The translations under genes were made by a program, and so were the position numbers. The notes under the pieces were generated by a model. That model did no database searches and had not been told where the DNA came from. It worked only from the letters and a program-made list of their open reading frames with translations. This document shows, in pieces, positions 26,237 to 34,127 of a stretch of 64,000 nucleotides of DNA. Origin of the DNA: Lysobacterales bacterium. Its GTDB lineage: Bacteria > Pseudomonadota > Gammaproteobacteria > Xanthomonadales > SZUA-5. How positions within the stretch are numbered: the first letter of the stretch is position 1; the number at the start of each line of letters is the position of its first letter. Location of the stretch: contig JALHMH010000001.1 in NCBI GenBank assembly GCA_022844165.1, positions 1 to 64,000 of the forward strand, read 5' to 3'.

Positions 26237-26938
26237 ATGAACGAACATCTTTCCCGCCAATTCGATACCGACTTGACCGCTCTTCGTTCGCGTGTTGTCG
26301 AAATGGGCGGGCTGGTCGACGAGCAGTTTCGACGATCGATCGAAGCGCTGGCCACCGGCCGTGCCTTGCTGGCTGACGACGTCATCGCCGGCGATTCCGT
26401 CGTCAACAACCTTGAAGTGCGGATCGACGATGCTTGCGCGCACTTGATTGCCAAACGCCAACCTGCAGCGAGCGATCTGCGTATGGTGCTGGGTGTCAGC
26501 AAGATCGTTTCCGAACTCGAACGGATCGGCGACAAGGCCCGCAAAATCGCCCGCGCCGCAGCAATGGTCAGCGCTTCGCCCGACCACGCCTGGATCGCCG
26601 ACATCGAACAGCTGAGCGAGGGCGCGCGGCATATGTTGCGCGATGCGCTCAATGCATTTGTGCGAAGCGACCTGGAAGCAGCCGTCGCGGTCTTGCGCAA
26701 CAACCGCGACTTTGCAAGGCAGACCTCGCAGGTCAGCAACGATCTGGTGCAGCGATATTCGCGCAACGCAGATCAGGTGCCAACGATGCTGGATATGTTG
26801 TCCGTGACCCGCGCAGTGGATCGTGTCGCCGATCACGCCGCCAACATTGCCGAACATCTGGTGTACATCGTACGCGGTACGGATGTGCGCCATGCGACGC
26901 TGGAACAGATCGAGCACGAGGCGCTGTCGCGGCGTTGA
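26237..26938 (+). CDS. phoU: Phosphate signalling protein PhoU
   Basis: This 233-residue all-helical protein consists of two PhoU repeats, each with an E/D-rich metal-binding helix (LRMVLGVSKIVSELERIGDKA and DMLSVTRAVDRVADHAANI). It links the Pst transporter state to the PhoR/PhoB system and prevents excess phosphate uptake. It is the last gene of the pst block and is preceded by AGGGA about 12 bases before the ATG. phoB/phoR are not next to it in this window. Confidence 0.95.
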   Translation: MNEHLSRQFDTDLTALRSRVVEMGGLVDEQFRRSIEALATGRALLADDVIAGDSVVNNLEVRIDDACAHLIAKRQPAASDLRMVLGVSKIVSELERIGDKARKIARAAAMVSASPDHAWIADIEQLSEGARHMLRDALNAFVRSDLEAAVAVLRNNRDFARQTSQVSNDLVQRYSRNADQVPTMLDMLSVTRAVDRVADHAANIAEHLVYIVRGTDVRHATLEQIEHEALSRR

Positions 26939-27003
26939 TGGGTTCTCGGTCTTTGCCAGCTCGCGAGGGCGAACGCACTTGATGGGCGTTTGCTGCCGGC
27001 GCG

Positions 27004-27675
27004 CTACGGACCGAATGTCAACCCGAACTCCGATACCAGTGCAGGATGTGAGCCCAGTATCGGCATGTCCGACGTAAAATCACCATCGCCGCCAGGATAG
27101 CCCTCAGGTGTGTTCGGTGGCGCCTGCAGTCGGACGGCAATCCGGCCGGGCGATAACACGGCTTTCTCGAGGCTGCCGCCGCTCCAATGGCTCACGTAGC
27201 CGCCATAGTCCCAGTCGAAACCCAAAAAACGATACGGCCGGCCGTTCAACTGTTGCAACTCGACGCTGGTCATTCCCACGCGAAGTCCCAGCGGGCCGCG
27301 CCATCGCGATTGCGCGTCGCGGATATAGATCGCGCTGATCGCGCCGTCCACTCGGCCATCGACGAAATACACGGTCGCGCGACGGACTGGATCGGCTGCA
27401 AATAACATCGCGCCCGGTTCGGTTTGACCCTCGCCAAGTTCTACGTCAATCCGAGAGACCGATTCTGGCCCGAACCGGCTCTCAAGACCCTTGAGACCTT
27501 CTTCGGCCCGGAACCCAGAGCCTCCCACAGTCAGCGTGAAAAGCTCTGCCTCGGCGATGGCAGGCTTAGCAGGCGCCGGCGCTGCCGGCGGCGTTTCGGG
27601 CAGTGCTTGCGGCGGCGGATCGTTGGAGCAAGCTGCCAATGCGCACAACAAACTCGCCAGCGGTGCTCGGTTCAT
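27004..27675 (-). CDS. Proline-rich lipoprotein of unknown function
   Basis: This 223-residue protein has a lipoprotein leader (SLLCALAAC, C16) and then a Pro/Ala-rich linker of about 25 residues. A globular part includes GLKGLESRFGPESVSRIDVELGEGQ and GLRVGMTSVELQQLNG. The latter motif (RVGMTxxEL) resembles small periplasmic domains that begin many uncharacterised envelope proteins. The ATG is only 4-5 bases behind GGAG. It sits 20 bases downstream of a TPR gene on the same strand and may be co-transcribed with it. No function can be assigned. Confidence 0.75.
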   Translation of the reverse strand: MNRAPLASLLCALAACSNDPPPQALPETPPAAPAPAKPAIAEAELFTLTVGGSGFRAEEGLKGLESRFGPESVSRIDVELGEGQTEPGAMLFAADPVRRATVYFVDGRVDGAISAIYIRDAQSRWRGPLGLRVGMTSVELQQLNGRPYRFLGFDWDYGGYVSHWSGGSLEKAVLSPGRIAVRLQAPPNTPEGYPGGDGDFTSDMPILGSHPALVSEFGLTFGP

Positions 27676-27695
27676 AGCTCCAGTCCAGTCGTTTT

Positions 27696-29369
27696 TCAGC
27701 GTTTCAGTTCAGGATGCAACCGGTGGATGCTATCGAGCAGCACTTCGTTCTCAGGCCAACGTCCCAGCGCTTCGCGCCACAGCTTTTCGGCCTCATCACG
27801 CTCACCAGACACCCAGAGCACTTCTGCCAGATGCGCGGCGACTTCGCCGTCCTGGATCAGCGAATACGCGCGTTTGAGATAACGTAGCGCTTCGCTCAAA
27901 TTGCCCAGGCGGTACTGGACCCAACCCATGCTGTCGATGAATGCTGCTTCGTCGGGATCGATTTCAAGTGCGCGTTTGATGTAGCCGAGCGCCTCGTCGT
28001 GACGCTCGGTTTTGTCGGTGAGGGTGTAACCGAGCGCGTTGAGCGCCTGCGGATTGTCCGGATCGATGTCCAGGATCGTCCGCAGGTCGGACTCGAGGCC
28101 AACAAGATCGTCGATCCCGACTCGATACAAGGCCCGCGCATACAACAGTCGGAAATCGCGCGGGTGTGCGGCGAGGGCAGCATCGTAAACTGTGCTTGCG
28201 GCACTGGGCTCATGCTCAGCGACAAGCTCGCTTTCCAGCAGCCATGCGTCGATGCGGGCTTGCGCATCGTCGGAGCGTTCGCGCATCGCCGCGAGCAAGG
28301 CGCGGCTGGCGAGCAGATCATTCTTCTCCCGCGCGGTAATGACGGCACGGCGCAAACTGGCATCGTTGACGGCCGCGGCAGAGGTCTCCTGCGCATACCA
28401 GGACAGAGCATCGTCCCATCGCTCGTCCAGTTCGGCCACCTGACCAAGCAAAAAAGCGCGCGTCGGCAATTCCCCAGGTTCGGCACGGTTCAAGGCTTTC
28501 TCGATACGCCGCAACAGCTTCGCGTCGGGCTCGCGTGCGGCGTTCGCGATACGCGCCGCAAATCCACGCTCAGTTGCGTCGCCGCCAGCGGCCAGGATCT
28601 TGTCGGCATCCAGGTAGCGCTTGTCTTCGGCGTAGATCACCGCCATTGCCAGACGCAGTTCAAAGTCTTTTGGCTTCAGCGCCAGCGCGCGTTTAAGCGC
28701 CTGCAGCGCACCTGGGCGGTCTCCAGCCGCCAGACGCGCCTGCGCCAGGCGGCGAAAACTCTCGGGATCCTTAGGTGCGGCCGCGACGTCAGCCTCCGCC
28801 AAATCCGCTGCCAGACGATGCAATCCCAAATGACTTGCCAGCGACGACCAGTTGGGTCCTTGTGGAAGTCGCTGAAGACGCCTGTCTGCATCCAGCCGCT
28901 CCAGCAGTCCGCCGGCGCTGGCGCGATTTTCGGCGGCGATCAATACCTGTGCTGCCGCGCGTTGCGACTCGACGCTGGCAAGCGCGAACAATCGATCCAG
29001 ATGTGTAAAGGCAAGACTCGCATCGGCTTGCGCTGCGGCGGTCCAGGCCAAGGTCCGGTGCGCCCCAATGGCGCTACGGTCGATGTTCAGCCAATGCTCG
29101 CCGATGGCACGCGCAGAGCGATAGTCGCGCGCAAAGAGTGCGATAGTCGCAGCACGCTCCAACAACCGCGCGTCGCGACCGCGAACCGCAGCGTCCGCAT
29201 AGCGTTTCGCGGCACCCGACATATCGCCGCGCTGCAAGGCGAATTCGCCCGCGAGCGCATTCGTGAGCGCATCGTCCGCGTAAGCGCCTTGTGCGAACAA
29301 TAAGCATGCCATCAGGAACGGCTTGATCGTTCCGGCACATAAGACCGACAATGAGAGCTGAACTTTCAT
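27696..29369 (-). CDS. Exported TPR-repeat protein divergent from hemA
   Basis: This 557-residue protein has a signal-like leader (PFLMACLLFAQGAYA) and TPR helices through most of its length (ALAGEFALQRGDMSGAAKRY, RLAQARLAAGDRPGALQALKRAL, YIKRALEIDPDEAAFIDSMG, EALRYLKRAYSLI). It probably acts as a periplasmic or membrane-attached scaffold. A large TPR protein divergent from hemA is a familiar arrangement in gammaproteobacteria, where it lies near lolB and ispE. The starts of this gene and hemA are only 11 bases apart, so their promoters lie inside or across each other's 5' ends. Confidence 0.85.
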   Translation of the reverse strand: MKVQLSLSVLCAGTIKPFLMACLLFAQGAYADDALTNALAGEFALQRGDMSGAAKRYADAAVRGRDARLLERAATIALFARDYRSARAIGEHWLNIDRSAIGAHRTLAWTAAAQADASLAFTHLDRLFALASVESQRAAAQVLIAAENRASAGGLLERLDADRRLQRLPQGPNWSSLASHLGLHRLAADLAEADVAAAPKDPESFRRLAQARLAAGDRPGALQALKRALALKPKDFELRLAMAVIYAEDKRYLDADKILAAGGDATERGFAARIANAAREPDAKLLRRIEKALNRAEPGELPTRAFLLGQVAELDERWDDALSWYAQETSAAAVNDASLRRAVITAREKNDLLASRALLAAMRERSDDAQARIDAWLLESELVAEHEPSAASTVYDAALAAHPRDFRLLYARALYRVGIDDLVGLESDLRTILDIDPDNPQALNALGYTLTDKTERHDEALGYIKRALEIDPDEAAFIDSMGWVQYRLGNLSEALRYLKRAYSLIQDGEVAAHLAEVLWVSGERDEAEKLWREALGRWPENEVLLDSIHRLHPELKR

Positions 29370-29380
29370 AGCTGCATTCT

Positions 29381-30643
29381 ATGGCGTTATTGGCCCTCGG
29401 CATCAACCACGCGACCGCGCCGCTTAAATTGCGTGAACGGCTGGCGATCGCCCCAGAGGCCACGCCGCGTGCGCTGCATGCGTTGCGCGATTGCGGGCCC
29501 GTCGCGGCGGCGGCGATTCTGAGCACCTGCAATCGAACCGAAGTGTACGTCGATCATGACGGCAAAGGCGATGCTGCGACCTGCGCGTGGCTGAGCGAGT
29601 TCCAGGGCGTACGGTTACGCGATATCGAGCCGGCGCTCTATCGGCATAGCGATGCCGATGCCGTGAGGCATGTATTTCGGGTAGCGACGGGGCTTGATTC
29701 GCTGATTGTCGGCGAACCGCAGATCCTCGGCCAGTTGAAGGAGGCGTACCGGCTGGCGCACGCAGCGAGAAGCCTGTCGGGCCCGCTCGACCAAATGTTG
29801 CAACGCGCATTCGCCGCAGCCAAAGATGTTCGTACTGAGACGCGCCTGGGTGCTGGCGCAGTGTCGGTGGCATTCGCCGCCGTGCGCCTGGCGGGCCAGG
29901 TATTCGATCGCATGGAAAAGCGTAGCGCGTTACTCGTTGGCGCGGGCGAGACCATTGAGCTGACGGCGCGACATTTGACCGGTGGAGGGCTCAGGCGCAT
30001 CGTCGTCGCCAATCGCACGCTGGAGCGCGCGCGCGCTTTGGCCGACGGCATTGGCGGCATGGCGGTGAGGTTGTCGGATATCGATGAACATCTGGTCGAA
30101 TGCGACATCGTTGTGACGGCGGTTCAGGTCGATGCGCCATTGTTGGATATGGCGCGAATGCAGCGAGCGATGAGGGCCCGGCGTTATCGACCGTTGTTTA
30201 TGGTCGACCTGGGTGTGCCGCGCAACATCGAACCGGAGGTGGCCGATATTCGCGACGTGTATTTGTATACGGTTGACGACTTGAGCGTTGTTGTCGATGA
30301 GGGCTTGAACGAGCGTCGCGTGGCCGCTCGCCAGGCCGAATTGCTCATCGATGTGCATGTCGATTCGTTTATGACCTGGTGGCGAGAGCGATCCGCAGGC
30401 CGTGCGATTACAACCATGCGGCAACGCGCTGATGCGGCGCGCGCAGAGGTGTTGGCCAAAGCACAGAAACGATTGGCGGCGGGTGACTCGCCAGCGGCGG
30501 TATTGGAGTTCCTTTCACAAGCGCTGACCAATCGGCTGCTGCATCGGCCGACGGTTGGCTTGCGCAGCGCGGCCGCGCTTGGTGACCGCGAGTTTCTGCA
30601 ACTGGCTTCGCGCTTGTTATCCCTGGAGCCGGCGGACCCTTGA
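29381..30643 (+). CDS. hemA: Glutamyl-tRNA reductase
   Basis: This 420-residue enzyme reduces glutamyl-tRNA to glutamate-1-semialdehyde, the first step of C5-pathway heme synthesis. The catalytic Cys is in ILSTCNRTEVY. VGEPQILGQLKEAY, the NADPH-binding segment ALLVGAGETIELTARHL and VVTAVQVDAPLL are all conserved. A C-terminal dimerisation helix ends the protein (LTNRLLHRPTVGL). The length is normal. Its ATG is 11 bases from the divergent TPR gene and lacks a strong ribosome-binding site. The usual downstream gene prfA is absent; a ribosome-associated protein gene converges on it instead. Confidence 0.97.
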   Translation: MALLALGINHATAPLKLRERLAIAPEATPRALHALRDCGPVAAAAILSTCNRTEVYVDHDGKGDAATCAWLSEFQGVRLRDIEPALYRHSDADAVRHVFRVATGLDSLIVGEPQILGQLKEAYRLAHAARSLSGPLDQMLQRAFAAAKDVRTETRLGAGAVSVAFAAVRLAGQVFDRMEKRSALLVGAGETIELTARHLTGGGLRRIVVANRTLERARALADGIGGMAVRLSDIDEHLVECDIVVTAVQVDAPLLDMARMQRAMRARRYRPLFMVDLGVPRNIEPEVADIRDVYLYTVDDLSVVVDEGLNERRVAARQAELLIDVHVDSFMTWWRERSAGRAITTMRQRADAARAEVLAKAQKRLAAGDSPAAVLEFLSQALTNRLLHRPTVGLRSAAALGDREFLQLASRLLSLEPADP

Positions 30644-30666
30644 GCCCGTCCGGCACCGGGCAATCA

Positions 30667-31002
30667 TCATGCGTAGCGCAGCGAACTTATGCGCCTGGCG
30701 CGTAAACGGCGCTTTTGCTCATCTGCCAGACGCCGTGCCAATTTTGCCAACGCAGCATCAATGGCGGCCATCACTTCGGCTGCCACGGCGCGCGCGCGAA
30801 CGATTCGGCCATCGCGCAGCGCTACTTCAACCGTGAGTGTTCGATCGACACCGCCTTTGGGACCATTGACATCGACCAGGCGCGCCAGGACACGGCGAAT
30901 ATTCGGTGCCATGTGATCGAGCGCTCGCGTTGCCCTTTCGGCGAATACGGCGGTCAAGCGTGCTTCGCCCAAACGATCGGCGTCGACGAGTTGGATCTGC
31001 AT
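30667..31002 (-). CDS. HPF/RaiA-family ribosome-associated protein
   Basis: This 111-residue protein has the beta-alpha-beta-beta-beta-alpha pattern of ribosome hibernation/sigma-54 modulation proteins. The text includes RVLARLVDVNGPKGGVDRTLTVEVALRDGRIVRARAVAAEVMAAIDAALAKLARRL and a basic C-terminus (KRRLRARRIS). These bind the 30S subunit near the mRNA channel in stress or stationary phase. It differs from canonical HPF enough that the exact role (dimerising or silencing) is unclear. AAGGAGA lies 7 bases before the ATG. Confidence 0.75.
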   Translation of the reverse strand: MQIQLVDADRLGEARLTAVFAERATRALDHMAPNIRRVLARLVDVNGPKGGVDRTLTVEVALRDGRIVRARAVAAEVMAAIDAALAKLARRLADEQKRRLRARRISSLRYA

Positions 31003-31420
31003 GTGCGTTCTCCTTGGCTGACGAATTTGTGTGGTGACCCAGCGGCGTTACGAACCCTGTTCGTGTGGATGGTTGATGGAGTCTGGCGATCCACACACTA
31101 GTTGTGAGGGCGCAAACGAGAAAAAGTTGCCTGCGATTTCGACTCGTTCAATCGACCTGAACGTATTCTTGATGGATCGTTTACATTCATCAGCGAAGGC
31201 GAGCCCGCTGAACGTAATCGCCAGGCGGGCTTCGTCTCAGACGGACGAGTATTGTTGGCTTCGACAGTGAACTTGCCACAACGATCCAGGGTCGAAGCCT
31301 CCCGCAAGAACAGAGTCGTGCGGACAGGATCGCTGCGGAAGAACCCACCCCCGTCAGGTCAGGCGGCAGATCGCTGGGCGATTCGCAGTCTCGGCCGCAT
31401 ATGACTCACCCCCGAAACAT

Positions 31421-31486
31421 GGGGCCGGGAGCAACCTGCGCCTCGACACGCTGCACGCTTATGTGCAGACCGGTTGCCAGGGGCCC
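31421..31486 (+). ncRNA. Candidate structured RNA upstream of rpmB
   Basis: Three nested helices fold into one long stem: GGGCC with GGCCC at the base, GCAACC (31431-31436) with GGTTGC (31472-31477) perfectly paired, and CTGCAC (31451-31456) with GTGCAG (31463-31468) around a 6-base loop. The internal loops are asymmetric. It does not carry the SRP or 6S core motifs I know, and it could be a transcribed leader, a small RNA or a mere palindrome. It is not a known family by eye. Confidence 0.3.
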
Positions 31487-31556
31487 AAGCTGATCTCCGG
31501 ATCATTGCCAACCGAGGTCGTTTTCTTAACCGCAAGCAACCATTTCAACTCTTCGC

Positions 31557-31585
31557 TTGAACGCCCGCCGTGCATCCGATATAAA
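31557..31585 (+). promoter_or_regulatory. Sigma-70 promoter of rpmB-rpmG
   Basis: A -35 hexamer TTGAAC (31557-31562) and a -10 hexamer TATAAA (31580-31585) are separated by exactly 17 bases. Transcription should start near 31592, about 50 bases before the L28 start codon, which is normal for a ribosomal protein operon. Confidence 0.75.
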
Positions 31586-31643
31586 GCGCGGCTCGCTGGC
31601 GACTTTGGCCAAGCGATCTATCTCAACTTGGACGAGGTGAACC

Positions 31644-31880
31644 ATGGCGCGCGTATGTGCAATCACCGGGAAGCGCCCCCTGGCTGGCAACAATGTATCT
31701 CACGCGAACAATAAGACGCGTCGTCGCTATCTGCCGAATCTGCAGTGGCACCGGTTTTGGGTCGCCTCCGAAAACCGCTTCGTTCGCCTGCGCCTGTCGA
31801 TGAATGCGCTGCGGACGATCGACAAGAACGGGATTGACGCGGTCCTGGCGGATCTGCGCGCCCAAGGCGAAAAAATCTAA
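31644..31880 (+). CDS. rpmB: 50S ribosomal protein L28
   Basis: This 78-residue basic protein begins [20 protein letters not shown] and has the L28 pattern [14 protein letters not shown] ... [20 protein letters not shown]. Length and sequence are normal. It assembles into the large subunit and is encoded with L33 immediately downstream, as in most proteobacteria. GAGGTG precedes the ATG, with a good sigma-70 promoter about 50-80 bases upstream. Confidence 0.98.
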   Translation: MARVCAITGKRPLAGNNVSHANNKTRRRYLPNLQWHRFWVASENRFVRLRLSMNALRTIDKNGIDAVLADLRAQGEKI

Positions 31881-31892
31881 GGGGCTTAAGAC

Positions 31893-32048
31893 ATGCGCGA
31901 CAAAATCAAGCTGGTGTCGACCGCCGATACGGGTCACTTCTACACCACCACCAAGAACAAGAAGTCGACGCCTAACAAGCTCGAATTCAAAAAATACGAC
32001 CCGAAAGCGCGTAAGCACGTGGTCTACAAAGAAGCCAAAATCAAATAA
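31893..32048 (+). CDS. rpmG: 50S ribosomal protein L33
   Basis: This 51-residue protein reads [20 protein letters not shown] and continues to [19 protein letters not shown], the non-zinc (Cys-less) form of L33. It follows rpmB by 12 bases in the same operon and is followed by a strong intrinsic terminator. The absence of zinc-binding cysteines is the usual state in gammaproteobacteria and makes it a zinc-independent version. Confidence 0.97.
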   Translation: MRDKIKLVSTADTGHFYTTTKNKKSTPNKLEFKKYDPKARKHVVYKEAKIK

Positions 32049-32077
32049 GTCGTCGCGCCCTGCGAAAACGACAACGA

Positions 32078-32103
32078 AGCCCGCCGCCTGGCGGGCTTTT
32101 TTT
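32078..32103 (+). terminator. Intrinsic terminator of rpmB-rpmG
   Basis: A perfect 8-bp stem AGCCCGCC/GGCGGGCT (32078-32085 with 32090-32097), loop GCCT, runs into seven T residues (32097-32103). This is a textbook Rho-independent terminator 30 bases after the rpmG stop. Confidence 0.93.
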
Positions 32104-32135
32104 CAGTGTGCCATGCTCCAGCCGGCGATCCACTC

Positions 32136-32480
32136 TTACAGCGCTTCGCGCACACGCCTGGGAAGCTTGTTGCGCACCAGCTCATAGGCGTGCTCGACCT
32201 GCGAGCGTAGCCATTTTGCGTCGAAATCTCCCGGCTTGCGCAGCAGGACCCATTTGGCTCGCGCCAAATATGGCGCCGGCTCGATGCCAGGATGGTCAAG
32301 CATCGCCAAAAACAAATCGGCTTCGACTTTGAACGACATCCGCCCCGCGTCAGGTCCGTTCACACAGAGCACGCAGAACATCTTCTCGGCCACCGTATAG
32401 ACCCAATCGTCGCCCCATTTGGGGGCTGCGGCGACGCCAGGCAGCTTGAGCAGCCAATCGTCGAGTTTCGTCCGGTTCAT
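32136..32480 (-). CDS. MmcQ/YjbR-family protein
   Basis: This 114-residue protein (MNRTKLDDWLLKLPGVAAAPKWGDDWVYTVAEKMFCVL) has the YjbR/MmcQ pattern, ending in WLRSQVEHAYELVRNKLP. The fold is a CyaY-like alpha-beta domain; DNA binding has been proposed for the family, but the function is not established. The start at 32480 is chosen because GGAAAA lies 4 bases upstream and the homologous N-terminus begins there. It is convergent with the ribosomal operon terminator. Confidence 0.85.
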   Translation of the reverse strand: MNRTKLDDWLLKLPGVAAAPKWGDDWVYTVAEKMFCVLCVNGPDAGRMSFKVEADLFLAMLDHPGIEPAPYLARAKWVLLRKPGDFDAKWLRSQVEHAYELVRNKLPRRVREAL

Positions 32481-32560
32481 CGATTTTCCTCCATAGGTCA
32501 AGTCGAAGCGTAAGCCTGTCACGTATTGAAGTCATACGAGTGAGCCCATAGGTTGTGCCC

Positions 32561-33010
32561 ATGGACACACTCATTCTCGCTTGCCCCGGATGTGGCGCAT
32601 TGAACCGTATTCCATCAGCGCGCTTATACGATGCGCCGCGTTGCGGAAAGTGCCGTGTCGAACTGTTTCAGCGTCGGCCATTGGACTTGGACGCAGGGAG
32701 CTTCGATGCGCACGCGCAACGCAGTGAAATTCCGCTCTTGGTCGACTTCTGGGCGCCATGGTGTCAGCCATGCCGGTCGATGGCGCCCGCGTTCGCCGCG
32801 GCCGCGCGCGGTATGGAACCGCAATTTCGCCTTGGCAAGGTTGACACCGAAGGCCAGCCCGCGCTCGGCGCGCGTTTTGCCATTCGTAGCATCCCTACTT
32901 TGGTGCTATTTCATCGCGGACAAGAAATCGCGCGGCAGTCGGGTGCCATTGGGGCGGTCGAAATTGAGCGCTTCGCGCGTGAGGCCTTTGCCCGGTATGC
33001 AAACGGCTGA
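32561..33010 (+). CDS. trxC: Thioredoxin 2 (TrxC type)
   Basis: This 149-residue protein has an N-terminal zinc module, CPGCGALNRIPSARL ... CGKC, and then a thioredoxin fold (PLLVDFWAPWCQPCRSMAP, KVDTEGQPALGARFAIRSIPTL). TrxC reduces cytosolic disulfides and is usually under oxidative-stress control. The active site reads WCQPC rather than the usual WCGPC, a change in the dipeptide between the redox cysteines that should shift its redox potential. Start is the ATG at 32561; a GTG two codons earlier is also possible. Confidence 0.92.
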   Translation: MDTLILACPGCGALNRIPSARLYDAPRCGKCRVELFQRRPLDLDAGSFDAHAQRSEIPLLVDFWAPWCQPCRSMAPAFAAAARGMEPQFRLGKVDTEGQPALGARFAIRSIPTLVLFHRGQEIARQSGAIGAVEIERFAREAFARYANG

Positions 33011-33103
33011 TGTCCGTCTTTGATCGTGCTGCCAGGTACGCGGATTTAACTGGAACCTGGCTCGCAACGCGCTGGCATGGGTCGGGCATGCCTAAACTCT
33101 GCC

Positions 33104-34042
33104 TCAATAGCGATAACTCAGAACTGCCGCTGCCAGCCCCAGCGTAATTGCCAGTCCGACCCAGTTATTGGCCTTGAACGCAGTGAAACAGGCGTCGCGT
33201 TCTCGATCGCGTGCATACCAAAGTTGCCAGGCCATCAACATGGCGGCAACACCCAGGCCGAAATAAAACGCCGTATTCAACTCGGCGCGATGTCCCACAA
33301 TCGCCAGAGTTCCCAGTGCGCTCGCATGCAGTATTCCGGTGGCGACCAGATCCAGGTCGCCGAACAGAATCGCTGTCGACCTGGCGCCAGCCTCAATATC
33401 GTCTTCGCGATCGACCATGGCATATAGCGTGTCGTAGGCCGTGGTCCACAGCAGGTTGGCGCAAAACAGCAACACGGCGACCGGGTCGACTTCGCCGCGA
33501 ATGGCGGTGTAGGCCATCGGGATGGCCATACTGAAAGCTGCACCCAGCACGACCTGCGGGAAGGCGATGAAACGCTTTGCGAACGGGTAGAGCACTGCCA
33601 GCAAAGCGGCAATCACCGCAAGCGCAATGGTCGCCGGATTGGTCAGTAACACAAGACACAACGCAGCCAACATCAGGATCACAAATAACGTGAGTGCACC
33701 GCGCGCCGTGACTTCGCCTGTGGCCAGCGGTCGCGATCTGGTGCGTTCCACATTCGGATCCAGCCAACGGTCGGCGTAATCATTGATCACGCAGCCGGCC
33801 GAGCGGGTGAGCACCACGCCGCTGAGAAAGATCAGCAGTGTACCGATGGGCGGCATACCATCGGCGGCCAGAAGCAGCGCCCACAGCGTCGGCCACAGCA
33901 GAAGCAGAATGCCGACAGGTTTGTCGAGACGCATCAGCCGTGCATAGGCGCGCCAGGACGGCGGCGGCGGCACGACAGCGACCGGCACCATGCGTGCGCC
34001 AGAGGGCGTTTGTACGAGACGATAGTGCGGTTTTTTTGCCAT
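33104..34042 (-). CDS. ubiA: 4-hydroxybenzoate octaprenyltransferase
   Basis: This 312-residue polytopic membrane enzyme attaches the polyprenyl tail to 4-hydroxybenzoate in ubiquinone synthesis. The two Asp-rich motifs of UbiA are present: [21 protein letters not shown] and [38 protein letters not shown] is the family N-terminal pattern. I chose the ATG at 34042 (MAKKPHY) over upstream ones. No ubiC is adjacent. Confidence 0.95.
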   Translation of the reverse strand: MAKKPHYRLVQTPSGARMVPVAVVPPPPSWRAYARLMRLDKPVGILLLLWPTLWALLLAADGMPPIGTLLIFLSGVVLTRSAGCVINDYADRWLDPNVERTRSRPLATGEVTARGALTLFVILMLAALCLVLLTNPATIALAVIAALLAVLYPFAKRFIAFPQVVLGAAFSMAIPMAYTAIRGEVDPVAVLLFCANLLWTTAYDTLYAMVDREDDIEAGARSTAILFGDLDLVATGILHASALGTLAIVGHRAELNTAFYFGLGVAAMLMAWQLWYARDRERDACFTAFKANNWVGLAITLGLAAAVLSYRY

Positions 34043-34127
34043 GTGCCCATGATGCCATTGGCTGCGGCGCATTGATTGCCGTTAGCGGCTTCGCCATGCT
34101 CGCGCCATCCTTTCGATGGGGGTGTAC

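Larger units (their letters stand above)
31003..31643. other. Gene-free region upstream of rpmB with strong stem-loops
   Basis: No credible gene was seen here. Features are a hairpin at 31063-31096 (8-bp stem GTGTGGAT, 18-base loop) in the 5' flank of the HPF-like gene, a long nested stem-loop at 31421-31486 (listed separately), and the rpmB promoter at 31557-31585. Small pyrimidine-rich motifs (CCCACCCCCG, CTCACCCCCG) recur at 31344-31413. I saw no tRNA-like fold. Confidence 0.5.

Noticed and set aside
27999..29303. Open frame of 434 codons antisense to the TPR gene
   Set aside because: It has no recognisable motif and lies wholly over clear TPR repeats of the opposite strand; it is a shadow of high-GC codon use.
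31330..31500. Possible 6S or SRP RNA upstream of rpmB
   Set aside because: The core motifs of these RNAs (such as GGUCAGG ... GGAAGGAAGCAGC for SRP) are not present; only a long stem is seen, so a generic candidate was reported instead.
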